Of a stretch of 64,000 bases of DNA, positions 51,511-59,615 are shown one piece after another. The notes beneath the pieces are model-generated. The model was not told where the DNA came from. It searched no databases and saw only the letters and a list, made by a program, of their open reading frames with translations. The position numbers were made by a program, and so were the translations under genes. Numbering within the stretch: the first letter of the stretch is position 1; each line of letters begins with the position of its first letter. Source of the stretch: Xanthomonas sp. Leaf131 (GTDB lineage Bacteria > Pseudomonadota > Gammaproteobacteria > Xanthomonadales > Xanthomonadaceae); contig NZ_LMOG01000006.1 of NCBI RefSeq assembly GCF_001423495.1, positions 35,081-99,080 of the forward strand, given 5' to 3'.

Positions 51511-52646
51511 ACTTCGCGCCCGTTCCGGAATTGATCGAAGAACTGCGCGCCGGACGCATGGTGGTCATCGTCGATGACGAAGACCGCGAGAACGAAGGCG
51601 ATCTGATCATGGCGGCCGAGTTGGTCAAGCCGTCGGACATCAATTTCATGGTGACCCACGCGCGCGGGCTGGTGTGTCTGTCGCTGACCCGCGAGCGTTG
51701 CGCGCAGCTGGGCCTGGCGCCGATGGTGCGCAACAACACTGCGCAGTTCCAGACCAACTTCACCGTCAGTATCGAGGCGGCCGAGGGCGTGACTACCGGC
51801 ATTTCCGCCTACGACCGCGCGCACACCGTGCGTACCGCCGTGCGTCCGGATGCCAAGCCGCAGGATCTGAGTCAGCCGGGGCATATCTTCCCGCTGATCT
51901 CGCAGCCCGGCGGTGTGCTCACCCGCGCCGGCCATACCGAAGCGGCCAGCGATCTGCCGATGCTGGCCGGGCTGGAACCGGCCGGTGTGCTGGTGGAAGT
52001 GCTGAACCCGGACGGCAGCATGGCGCGGCGCCCGCAACTGGAAGTATTTGCGCGCGAGCATGGGCTGAAGATGGGCTCGATCGCCGATCTGATCGCCTAT
52101 CGCCTGGCCAACGAGCACACTGTCGAGCGTGTGGACGAGCGCGAGATCACCACCGAGTTCGGGCCGTTCACGCTGGTGACCTACCGCGACCGCATCGCGC
52201 ACGACCTGCACTTTGCGTTGGTGCGCGGCAACGCCGATCCGGCCACGCCGACGCTGGTGCGTGTGCAGGTGGAAAACCCGCTGGCCGATCTGCTGCACTG
52301 GCAGCGCGATGATTTCGGCGTGGCGGCCACCGATGCCTTGCGTGCGATCGCGGCCGAAGGGCAGGGCGTGATGGTGGTGCTGTCGGCGCCGCGCGACAGC
52401 GAATCGTTACTGGCGCGGCTGCGCCAGCAACCGGAAGCGGCCACCAACGCCAAGGACGTCAGCCAGTGGCGGCGCAACGGCGCCGGCGCGCAGATCCTGG
52501 CCGAACTGGGCCTGGGCAAGCTGCGCGTGCTGGGCACGCCGCGACGCCAGGTGGGGTTGGCGGGGTTCGGGCTGGAGGTGGTGGAGTTTCTGGAATGCCA
52601 CCCGGGCGAAGGCATGCGTTCGGTGCCGCCGACTGCTCTGCTCTGA
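51507..52646 (+). CDS. ribBA: 3,4-dihydroxy-2-butanone 4-phosphate synthase with degenerate RibA domain
   Basis: 379 aa. The N-terminal RibB domain (1-205) is intact: DDEDRENEGDLIMAAE, GLVCLSLT, TGISAYDRAHT and AGHTEAASDL. The C-terminal half has the GTP cyclohydrolase II fold but lacks its zinc-binding cysteines (the family's Cx2GDx7RCxC) and reads NPLADLLHWQRDDFG instead, so it is unlikely to hydrolyse GTP. A true RibA must be encoded elsewhere. Such pseudo-RibBA proteins are known in gammaproteobacteria. Coupled to ribE by ATGA. Confidence 0.94.
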   Translation: MNFAPVPELIEELRAGRMVVIVDDEDRENEGDLIMAAELVKPSDINFMVTHARGLVCLSLTRERCAQLGLAPMVRNNTAQFQTNFTVSIEAAEGVTTGISAYDRAHTVRTAVRPDAKPQDLSQPGHIFPLISQPGGVLTRAGHTEAASDLPMLAGLEPAGVLVEVLNPDGSMARRPQLEVFAREHGLKMGSIADLIAYRLANEHTVERVDEREITTEFGPFTLVTYRDRIAHDLHFALVRGNADPATPTLVRVQVENPLADLLHWQRDDFGVAATDALRAIAAEGQGVMVVLSAPRDSESLLARLRQQPEAATNAKDVSQWRRNGAGAQILAELGLGKLRVLGTPRRQVGLAGFGLEVVEFLECHPGEGMRSVPPTALL

Positions 52647-52903
52647 GGGTTGCAGACGGCATGCAATGCGTCGCCATCAGGTGTTTGCGGGCGATACGCA
52701 GGAAACGCATCTGTCGTGCGGTTCCTGCGGTGTTTGACCATCGACCGCGCCATCTGGCGGCGACGCCAGCCTTTGTTGCCCGCCCTTAAATCGCGTCTGA
52801 GACGCATGGCCGGGTCTGCTTCGGCGGGCCTGGCTTGCACGCGTCGGCCGGGTCAGACCCCGGCAGCTGTTAAACTTCCCGCCCCCTTGAGTTGCCGACC
52901 CGC

Positions 52904-53368
52904 ATGACCCACTACGAAGGCGATCTCCGCCCCACCACCGCGCGCTTTGCGATTGTCGCCAGCCGCTGGAATGCCCGTATCACCGACGCGCTGGTCACCG
53001 GCGCGCGCCAGAGCCTGGCGGGCAACGGCATCGGCGAGGACGCCATCGACGTGGTCCGCGTGCCCGGCGCTTGGGAAATTCCGATCGCTGCCAACCGTTT
53101 GGCCCAATCCGGCCAGCATGCGGCGATCATCGCGCTAGGCTGTGTGATCCGCGGCGACACCCGCCATTACGAACACGTGGCCGACCTGTGCGCCGAAGGC
53201 CTGATGAGCGTGCAGTTGCAGACCGGCGTGCCGGTGCTTAACGGCGTGCTCGCCGTCGAGCGCGTGGAAGATGCCGAGGCACGTGCCGGCGGCAGCCATG
53301 GCAACAAGGGCGAAGAATGCGCGCTTGCGGCGCTGGAATTGACCAATTTGATGGAGTTGTTGCCATGA
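52904..53368 (+). CDS. ribH: 6,7-dimethyl-8-ribityllumazine synthase
   Basis: 154-aa enzyme condensing the RibA/D and RibB products; the family forms icosahedral or decameric shells. Motifs: [15 protein letters not shown] (about 14), VPGAWEIP (about 54), [16 protein letters not shown] (about 79, His catalytic) and [19 protein letters not shown] 52904 is preferred over TTG 52892. It stands 257 nt after ribBA in a gap with one GGGTCTG/CAGACCC inverted repeat, so it may have its own promoter. It overlaps nusB by ATGA. Confidence 0.95.
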   Translation: MTHYEGDLRPTTARFAIVASRWNARITDALVTGARQSLAGNGIGEDAIDVVRVPGAWEIPIAANRLAQSGQHAAIIALGCVIRGDTRHYEHVADLCAEGLMSVQLQTGVPVLNGVLAVERVEDAEARAGGSHGNKGEECALAALELTNLMELLP

Positions 53369-53844
53369 GCAAGCCCGGTGGCCATGCCCGCCACGTCCGT
53401 CGCGACGGCATCGACCCGGTGCTGCGTTCGCGCGCGCGCCGACGTGCCTTGCAGGCGGTGTATGCCTGGCAGATTTCCGGCGGGTTCGCCAAGCAGGTGA
53501 TCTCCCAGTTCGCGCATGAGCAGGCGCACGAAGTGGCCGATCTGGCGTATTTCGAAAGTCTGGTCGAAGGCGTGTTGACCCATCGCGCCGAGCTGGACAC
53601 TGCGCTGACCCCGTTCCTGGATCGCGGCGTGGAAGAGGTCGACGCGATCGAGCGCGCGGTGCTACGCCTGGCTGCCTTCGAATTGCTGTATCGCCAGGAC
53701 GTGCCGTACCGCGTGGTGATCAACGAAGCCATCGAAACCGCCAAGCGCTTCGGCTCAGAACACGGCCACACCTACGTCAATGGCGTGCTGGATCGCGCGT
53801 CGGTGGAGTGGCGCAAGGTGGAGTCGGGCGCGAGCGGCGCCTGA
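53365..53844 (+). CDS. nusB: transcription antitermination factor NusB
   Basis: 159-aa all-helical protein that with NusE binds boxA RNA in rRNA antitermination. Motifs: [34 protein letters not shown] and [20 protein letters not shown]. Coupled to ribH by ATGA at 53365-53368; ribH-nusB-thiL is the common proteobacterial order. Confidence 0.95.
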   Translation: MSKPGGHARHVRRDGIDPVLRSRARRRALQAVYAWQISGGFAKQVISQFAHEQAHEVADLAYFESLVEGVLTHRAELDTALTPFLDRGVEEVDAIERAVLRLAAFELLYRQDVPYRVVINEAIETAKRFGSEHGHTYVNGVLDRASVEWRKVESGASGA

Positions 53845-53852
53845 GGCGCCGC

Positions 53853-53954
53853 GGGAATGGGGAGTCGGGAATGGGGAATCGTAAGAGCCACGTTTCCGAC
53901 ATCTCCTGACGCGCCTTTGCGATTCCCGATTCCCTTCTCCCGATTCCCGTCCCC
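53853..53954 (+). repeat. G-arm/C-arm ATTCCC repeat between nusB and thiL
   Basis: G-rich arm GGGAATGGGGAGTCGGGAAT (from 53853) and following GGGGAATCG, a spacer of about 40 nt, then a C-rich arm of CGATTCCCGATTCCC units (from 53920) ending at the base before the thiL ATG. The arms are complementary, and the G arm also fits a four-tract G-quadruplex pattern with 3-4-3 nt loops. Confidence 0.85.
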
Positions 53955-54929
53955 ATGCCCGAATTCGATCTGATTGCGCGCTTGCGCGCGCGCATCGCAG
54001 CGCGTGCCGATGTGCCGTTGGGCATCGGCGACGATGCGGCGCTGCTGCAGCCGCCGCCCGGCGAGCAATTGGCGATCACCGCCGATACGCTCAATGCGGG
54101 TGTGCATTTTCCGCACGAGACGCGCGCGGACGATCTGGGCTGGAAGACGCTGGCAGTCAATCTCTCCGATCTGGCCGCGATGGGGGCGCAGCCGCGCTGG
54201 TGCACCTTGTCGCTGTCGTTGCCGCACGACGATGCCGAATGGGTCGAGGCGTTCGCCGATGGATTCTTTGCGCTGGCCGACGCGCATGCCATCGCCTTGG
54301 TCGGCGGCGACACCACGCGCGGGCCGTTGTCGTGTGCGGTCACTGCAATTGGCAGTCTGCCGCCGGGCGCGGCATTGCGCCGCGACGGTGCGCGCGTGGG
54401 CGACGATGTGTGGGTGACCGGTGCGCCGGGCGAGGCCGCCGCGGCGTTGTCGTTGTGGCAAGCCGGCCAGCTGGACGTGACCTGCGCGGCGGCCGACCCG
54501 TTGCACGAGCAATGGCGCAGCCGCCTGCTGCGCCCGCAGCCGCGCGTGCAAGCCGGGCTGCGCTTGCGTGGGCTTGCGCATGCCTGTGTGGATGTGTCCG
54601 ACGGCCTGCTGGCCGATCTGGGGCATCTATGCGAACGCAGTGGCGTGGGCGCGCAGCTGGCGCTGGCGGCACTGCCGGCGATGCAGTGCAGCACCGGGAT
54701 CAGCGCGCTGCACTGCATCGGCTGGCAACTCGGCGGCGGCGACGACTACGAGCTGTGCTTCACCGCCGCCGCACAGCATCGCGACGCGGTGGTGCAGGCG
54801 ATGGACTTCGCCGGAGTTGCGGTCACGCGCATCGGCCAGATCGTCGCCACGCCTGGTGTGGTGGTCCACGACGCCGATGGCAACGCGTGGCAACCGCCGC
54901 AGCGCGGGTATCAGCACTTCGTCGGCTGA
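53955..54929 (+). CDS. thiL: thiamine-monophosphate kinase
   Basis: 324-aa enzyme making thiamine diphosphate from thiamine phosphate and ATP. Family signatures: EFDLIARL (start), GIGDDAALL (about 23), ITADTLNAGVHF (about 41), VNLSDLAAMGA, GGDTTRGPL, CVDVSDGLLADLGHL (about 213) and GGGDDYELCF (about 259). The start codon abuts the C-rich repeat and has no ribosome-binding site, so translation may depend on the repeat structure or on a leaderless transcript. Confidence 0.95.
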   Translation: MPEFDLIARLRARIAARADVPLGIGDDAALLQPPPGEQLAITADTLNAGVHFPHETRADDLGWKTLAVNLSDLAAMGAQPRWCTLSLSLPHDDAEWVEAFADGFFALADAHAIALVGGDTTRGPLSCAVTAIGSLPPGAALRRDGARVGDDVWVTGAPGEAAAALSLWQAGQLDVTCAAADPLHEQWRSRLLRPQPRVQAGLRLRGLAHACVDVSDGLLADLGHLCERSGVGAQLALAALPAMQCSTGISALHCIGWQLGGGDDYELCFTAAAQHRDAVVQAMDFAGVAVTRIGQIVATPGVVVHDADGNAWQPPQRGYQHFVG

Positions 54930-55101
54930 GCTGTCCCCGCGAAAGGCATTGGTTGCAGCGTCGTGCTGTATCGCAGCCAAGATCCGTTGGCCGAGGTCAG
55001 CCGTGCGCTTGGTGAGTGCCAATGTCACTTCGGAACAGACGCGCGATTGCGGCGTGCGAGCGGCGCAAGCCAGGGCACAGCAAGACAGTCGCGCAATGAT
55101 G

Positions 55102-55130
55102 CCGACTCCCGACTCCCGACTCCCAGCCCT
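55102..55130 (+). repeat. C-rich repeat arm upstream of the S15-like hydrolase gene
   Basis: Units CCGACTCCCGACTCCC at the end of the 311-nt thiL-hydrolase gap, about 110 nt before the hydrolase start. No matching G arm is nearby. The 5' part of the gap shows no other feature. Confidence 0.6.
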
Positions 55131-55140
55131 TGAGCCATAC

Positions 55141-55156
55141 CGTACCGTCTGGTACG
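55141..55156. promoter_or_regulatory. palindromic operator candidate upstream of the hydrolase
   Basis: CGTACC-GTCT-GGTACG has perfect 6-bp arms and lies 85 nt before the hydrolase start codon; it looks like a TetR-type operator. No regulator gene is adjacent. Confidence 0.35.
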
Positions 55157-55240
55157 TTCGCGACGTTCTCCCCCGTACCACGGATGCATGGCAGTTGCCG
55201 CTGGGCCATTCCGGCCTGGCCTTGCGTGGGAGAGAGCAGC

Positions 55241-56821
55241 ATGAGCAAGCGTTGGATCGGAGGCATCGCCGCATTGGCAATGCTGGTGGCATCGGCGTCG
55301 GCAATGGCGGGCGCTTTCAGCAAGACCTATGAACGCATCCCCGGTTGGGATGGCGCGCCGATGGGGGCCCTGGTGCTGGTGCCGCAGGGGCAGGGCAGCG
55401 GGCCGTTTCCGCTGATCGTGATGCCGGCCAGCTGGTCGTTGCCGAACTTGGAATACCTTGGCCGCGCGACCCAACTGGCCAGCGACGGCTACGTGGTGGT
55501 GAGCTACACCTCGCGCGGATTCTGGGATTCGGCCGGGCAGATCGACATTGCCGGTGCGGACACGGTGGAGGACGTCAGTGCGGTGATCGACTGGGCGTTG
55601 GCGCATACGCCGGCCAACCCGAATGCGATCGGTGCATCGGGGATTTCGTACGGAGCGGGCATCAGCCTGCTGGCGGCCGAGCGCGACCCGCGCATCAAGG
55701 CGGTGGCCGCACTCAGCGGTTGGGCCGATCTGGAAGCCTCGCTGTATTCCAATCGCACCGTCAGCCAGCAAGGCGTCGGGCTGTTGGTCGGTGCCGGCGC
55801 ATTGACCGGGCGGCCCGGTCCGGATCTGGCGCAGATCGGGGCCAGGGTCGCAGTTGGCGATTACGACGGCGCGGTGCAGGGCTTCCTGCCACAGGCCGCC
55901 TCGCGTAGCCCGATGAACGATGTCGCCGCGCTCAATGCGCGTGGCACCGCGGTGCTGCTGGGCAATGCCTTCAACGATGGCTTGTTTCCGCCCAACCAGA
56001 CCATCGCGTTCTTCAACCAGCTGCGGGGCCCCAAGCAATTGCTGCTCAGCCAGGGCGATCACGCCACGGCAGAATTGCCGGGCGCGCTAGGCCTGCCCAA
56101 CGAGGTGTATACAGCGACGACGCGCTGGTTCGATCGTCATCTCAAGCAAGTACGTAACGGGGTGGATGCCGAAGCGCCGGTGCGGTTGTCGCCGCGTGCG
56201 GGGCAATGGCTGGAATATCCTGATTGGGCTTCGGTGCAGCAAGGCAGTACGCGCCTTGGCTTGTCCGCACCGGCTGGTCTGCTCAGTCCTACAGGTGGCT
56301 TGATCGGCGGCACTGCCAGCGGATGGCAGTCGCGCATCGCCACCGACGTGCCGACGTTGGCCGATTCGGGCGTGGTGCTGGTCAGTGGTTTGCTGCAAGG
56401 CATCGGTGTGCCGGTGACCACCTCGATTCCGTTGGTCAATCGCGCCGGTGCTGCAGTGTGGGTGGGTGCGCCGTCGAGCAGTGCGCGTCGTCTGGCTGGC
56501 AGTCCGTCGCTGCGGGTGAACGTGGTGCCTAGCCAGTCGAAGGTGAGTTTGTTCGCGTATCTGTATCGCATGGATGCACTGGGCGTGGCGCAATTGATCA
56601 CGCACGCGCCGTACTCGTTGCGCGGGGCCACACCGGGTCGTGCGGTAACGCTGGATTGGTCGTTACAGGCGGCCGCGGCGGAGATTCCGGCCGGGCAGCG
56701 GCTGGTGCTGGTCATCGACACGCGCGACGTGCGTTACACCGATGCCAGCGATGGCGGCGGCACAGTGACATTCACCTCGCCGGTGGCAACGCCATCGGTG
56801 TTGAACGTGCCGCTGCAATAG
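55241..56821 (+). CDS. secreted alpha/beta-hydrolase, S15/CocE-like peptidase
   Basis: 526-aa exported enzyme. Start MSKRWIGG at 55241 (GAGAGAGC upstream) gives a signal peptide ending ASAMAGA. The N-terminal alpha/beta-hydrolase domain has the nucleophile elbow GASGISYGAGIS (Ser about 133), an Asp in NAFNDGLFPP (about 247) and His in SQGDHATAELP. It resembles the X-Pro dipeptidyl-peptidase/CocE group. The C-terminal 200 residues form a beta-sandwich (VFYLY-like SLFAYLYRMD, VLVIDTRD) as in S15 proteins. The substrate is unknown; secretion by the type II system is plausible. Confidence 0.8.
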   Translation: MSKRWIGGIAALAMLVASASAMAGAFSKTYERIPGWDGAPMGALVLVPQGQGSGPFPLIVMPASWSLPNLEYLGRATQLASDGYVVVSYTSRGFWDSAGQIDIAGADTVEDVSAVIDWALAHTPANPNAIGASGISYGAGISLLAAERDPRIKAVAALSGWADLEASLYSNRTVSQQGVGLLVGAGALTGRPGPDLAQIGARVAVGDYDGAVQGFLPQAASRSPMNDVAALNARGTAVLLGNAFNDGLFPPNQTIAFFNQLRGPKQLLLSQGDHATAELPGALGLPNEVYTATTRWFDRHLKQVRNGVDAEAPVRLSPRAGQWLEYPDWASVQQGSTRLGLSAPAGLLSPTGGLIGGTASGWQSRIATDVPTLADSGVVLVSGLLQGIGVPVTTSIPLVNRAGAAVWVGAPSSSARRLAGSPSLRVNVVPSQSKVSLFAYLYRMDALGVAQLITHAPYSLRGATPGRAVTLDWSLQAAAAEIPAGQRLVLVIDTRDVRYTDASDGGGTVTFTSPVATPSVLNVPLQ

Positions 56822-56943
56822 CGCTGCGCTGAGAGAGTGGCGCGGTGAGGTGTAGGTCGCGTGCATCCGATCGGGTGCACGTGCTGATCATTCGCTTGCT
56901 ATCGCGCCATCCGTTTGCGGAGCGGTGGATCTGCTGCTTGGTT

Positions 56944-57040
56944 GCAGGGCCCTTGCCCGCCCACCATCGCGGGACACGCCGCAAGTACGTCCTTGTAGGC
57001 TCTTACGCGGCATCCATGCCGCGTAAGGTCCCGCGACGGT
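56944..57040. repeat. dispersed palindromic repeat, copy 3 (right arm truncated)
   Basis: Same orientation as copy 2 and nearly identical to it through CAGGGCCCTTGCCCGCCC, the CTTACGCGGCAT/ATGCCGCGTAAG hairpin and GGTCCCGCGACGG, where it ends; the distal GGGCGGGCAAGG arm is missing. Confidence 0.85.
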
Positions 57041-57186
57041 AGAGTTGCAAGCGATGCATGGTGTGCTTCTGACTCGCTGGCTCAAATGCAGTTCTGCGAC
57101 TCGCAGCCGCAAGCCAACGCAAGTCGCGAAATGGCCAGCTTTTATCTAGCTACCGACCAACTCCCTGGTGCGGTGTCCTCGGCGCT

Positions 57187-57258
57187 TGCGGGACCATGTG
57201 GCGGCATGGATGCCGCCACTGAGCCTACATGGACGTACTTGCGGCGTGTCCCGCGAGC
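57187..57258. repeat. dispersed palindromic repeat, copy 4 (degenerate, reverse)
   Basis: Reverse-orientation relative: TGCGGGACCATGTGGCGGCA, TGGATGCCGCCAC, GACGTACTTGCGGCGTGTCC. The nested hairpin is kept with compensating changes (GTGGCGGCAT / ATGCCGCCAC in place of TTACGCGGCAT / ATGCCGCGTAA). Confidence 0.75.
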
Positions 57259-57681
57259 GGCGAGGGCACCGCGCCCTCGACCAATAAGGCTTTGCAAAAC
57301 CTCAGAACGCCACAACTCAAAAGCTGGTCATGCTGAGCTGAGCTCGGAAAGTGTGGATAAGGCAGTGGCCGTAGGTGCCTTGAGAAAGTTGAAGAGTGTG
57401 GATGCGTCGTTACAGATCATCTCCACGCAGCATTTATGCGGAATTTACGCCGCCGCCCTGGCAGGTCCATAGCGACTTTACGCAGCCCGGGAAGACACTG
57501 CGCAGGTTGGCGGAGCGGTTCCGCCCTGGACGATCCCGATGCATCCCTTGACCTGTCTGCTCCATCGGCGCTGCGCGCACGGTGCGGCAGCGCCTTGCCT
57601 TGTCGGCACGCACACGTTGTATGCGCCGTTGCACATCGAATCCATTGCGCCGCGTTACGCGCGTCTCGGGGAGTAGCCGAC

Positions 57682-57774
57682 ATGCCTGCCTGGTTGTCCC
57701 TGTTGTGCGGCGTGGCCGTGCTCGTTGCCGCTGCGTACCTGTTGTACGTGGTGCTGCGGCCCGAAGACTTCTGA
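57682..57774 (+). CDS. kdpF: potassium-transporting ATPase subunit KdpF
   Basis: 30-aa single-helix membrane peptide (SLLCGVAVLVAAAYLLYVVL, then RPEDF) that stabilises the Kdp complex. Length and the C-terminal RPEDF-like end match KdpF. GGGGAG lies 11 nt before ATG 57682. It begins the kdpFABCD operon, 15 nt before kdpA. Confidence 0.93.
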   Translation: MPAWLSLLCGVAVLVAAAYLLYVVLRPEDF

Positions 57775-57789
57775 TGCGAGTGCGCTCCG

Positions 57790-59604
57790 ATGATTGAAAC
57801 CCTACTTATCTATGCGCTGGCCATCGTGCTGGCGTGGCCTCTGGGCCGCTATCTGGCGGCGGTGATGCGTGGCGCCCCGATGCGTGGCGATGCGCTATTC
57901 GGCTGGATCGAGCGGCCGTTGTATGCAGTGCTCGGTACCCGCCCGCAGCAGGGCATGTCGTGGCGCGGCTACGCCGTGGCGTTCTTGCTCAGCAATTTGG
58001 TTGTGGGCCTGCTGACCTGGGCAGTGTTCATGACCCAGGCGTGGCTGCCGTTCAACCCGGACGGCATTGCGAACATGCGCTGGGATACCGCGCTGCACAC
58101 CATGGTGTCGTTCGTCACCAACACCAATCAGCAGCACTATTCGGGCCAGGCGCAGTTGTCGTATCTGGCGCAGATGACCGGCATCGTCGGCTTGCAGGTG
58201 GTGACGCCGATGATGGGCCTGGCGTTGGCGGTGGCGACCTTGCGTGCGTTGTTCGGTGGGCGAGCTACCGTCAACGTGTCCGATGCCTTGCTGGCATCTG
58301 ATGCGACGGCGAGCGCTAAGCCACGGCTTGCCGGATCTGACGATACGGGGAGCGTGATATCGCGCCAGGCACGGCAGCAGTCCGCTTCCGGATTGGAGGC
58401 TCTGCCCGAAGCAGATGTCGGCAATTACTGGGCAGATGTCATCCGCGCCAGCGTGCGCGTCTTGCTGCCGCTGTGCCTGCTGTGGACCGTGCTGCTTGGC
58501 TGGCAAGGCGTGCCGTCCACGCTGCAGGGCGCAGCTACCGCAACGCCGCTGGATAGCAGTGCCGGCATGCCTAAGCAGACCATTCCGGTCGGCCCGGTTG
58601 CGGCGATGGTTGCGGTCAAGCAACTCGGCACCAATGGGGGTGGCTGGTATGGCCCCAATAGCTCGGTCGCGCTGGAAAATCCTACGCCGTTGAGCAATTT
58701 TCTCGAAACGTTGGCGATCGTGTTATTGCCGATGAGCGTGGTGTTCATGGTCGGCTATCTGACCGGGCGCAAGCGTCTCACCGCCTTGGTGTTCGGCACC
58801 ATGTTGACGATGTCGGCTGCGTCCACCGCACTGTTGCTGTGGTCTGAAGCGCATTCGGCCAGCACGAGCTCGCCTGCCTTGATGGAAGGCAAGGAGGTGC
58901 GTATCGGCGCGGATGCCTCGGCGTTGTGGGCAGCGTTGACCACGCAGACCTCCAACGGCTCGGTTAATGCGATGCACGATTCGCTGGCGCCATTGAGCGG
59001 CCTGGTCACCTTGGTGAACATGTTGATCAACGCGATCTGGGGCGGCATCGGCTGCGGCTTGCAGCAGTTCGTGGTGTATCTGCTATTGAGCGTATTTCTG
59101 GCTGGGTTGATGACCGGACGCACGCCGGAATTGTTCGGCCGCAAGATCGAATCGCGCGAAGTGCAGTTGCTTGCGCTGTTGATCCTGTTGCAACCGCTGG
59201 TGGTGTTGGGCTTCACCGCGGTGGCGCTGGCAGTGCCGTCTTTCACCGCAAATTCCAATCCCGGTTTCCATGGCATCAGCCAGGTGTTCTACGAGTACAC
59301 CTCTGCCTTTGCCAACAACGGGTCAGGTTTCGAAGGGCTGGGCGATGCCACGTATTGGTGGAACCTGAGTTGCTCGGTGGTGCTGGTGCTGGGCCGGTAT
59401 CCGGCGTTGATCCTGCCGTTGATGGTGGCGGCGCGCATGGCGGTGAAGCGGCGTGCGCCGGAGTCGGCCGGTAGCTTGCAGGTCGAAACGCCCACCTTTG
59501 CGTTGACCCTGATGGCGATCGTGCTGGTGCTCACCGTGCTGCAGTTCATGCCGGCGCTGGTGCTGGGTCCTATCGCTGAACACCTCGCCCTGGCGGCGTC
59601 CTGA
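57790..59604 (+). CDS. kdpA: potassium-transporting ATPase subunit KdpA
   Basis: 604-aa K+-channel-like subunit; E. coli KdpA has 557. The four selectivity-filter regions read SFVTNTNQQHYSG, LGTNGGGWYGPNSS, TQTSNGSVNAMHDS and FANNGSGFEGL. About 45 extra residues (roughly 168-210; Ala/Ser/Arg-rich SDATASAKPRLAG...) lie in the cytoplasmic loop before DVGNYWADVIR and account for the added length. Takes up K+ with KdpB energy. Confidence 0.95.
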   Translation: MIETLLIYALAIVLAWPLGRYLAAVMRGAPMRGDALFGWIERPLYAVLGTRPQQGMSWRGYAVAFLLSNLVVGLLTWAVFMTQAWLPFNPDGIANMRWDTALHTMVSFVTNTNQQHYSGQAQLSYLAQMTGIVGLQVVTPMMGLALAVATLRALFGGRATVNVSDALLASDATASAKPRLAGSDDTGSVISRQARQQSASGLEALPEADVGNYWADVIRASVRVLLPLCLLWTVLLGWQGVPSTLQGAATATPLDSSAGMPKQTIPVGPVAAMVAVKQLGTNGGGWYGPNSSVALENPTPLSNFLETLAIVLLPMSVVFMVGYLTGRKRLTALVFGTMLTMSAASTALLLWSEAHSASTSSPALMEGKEVRIGADASALWAALTTQTSNGSVNAMHDSLAPLSGLVTLVNMLINAIWGGIGCGLQQFVVYLLLSVFLAGLMTGRTPELFGRKIESREVQLLALLILLQPLVVLGFTAVALAVPSFTANSNPGFHGISQVFYEYTSAFANNGSGFEGLGDATYWWNLSCSVVLVLGRYPALILPLMVAARMAVKRRAPESAGSLQVETPTFALTLMAIVLVLTVLQFMPALVLGPIAEHLALAAS

Positions 59605-59615
59605 GAGTTTGAGCA

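Larger units (their letters stand above)
56822..57681. other. 860-nt intergenic region before kdpF
   Basis: Contains two copies of the dispersed palindrome in opposite orientations (56944-57040 and 57187-57258), then GGCGAGGGCACCGCGCCCTC at 57257-57276, and about 400 nt of non-repetitive sequence that should hold the kdp promoter. No convincing gene is seen; short open frames here are embedded in the repeats. Confidence 0.6.

Noticed and set aside
52812-52860. Terminator or riboswitch before ribH
   Set aside because: GGGTCTG/CAGACCC can pair but the loop is 35 nt and no T-run or aptamer motif follows.
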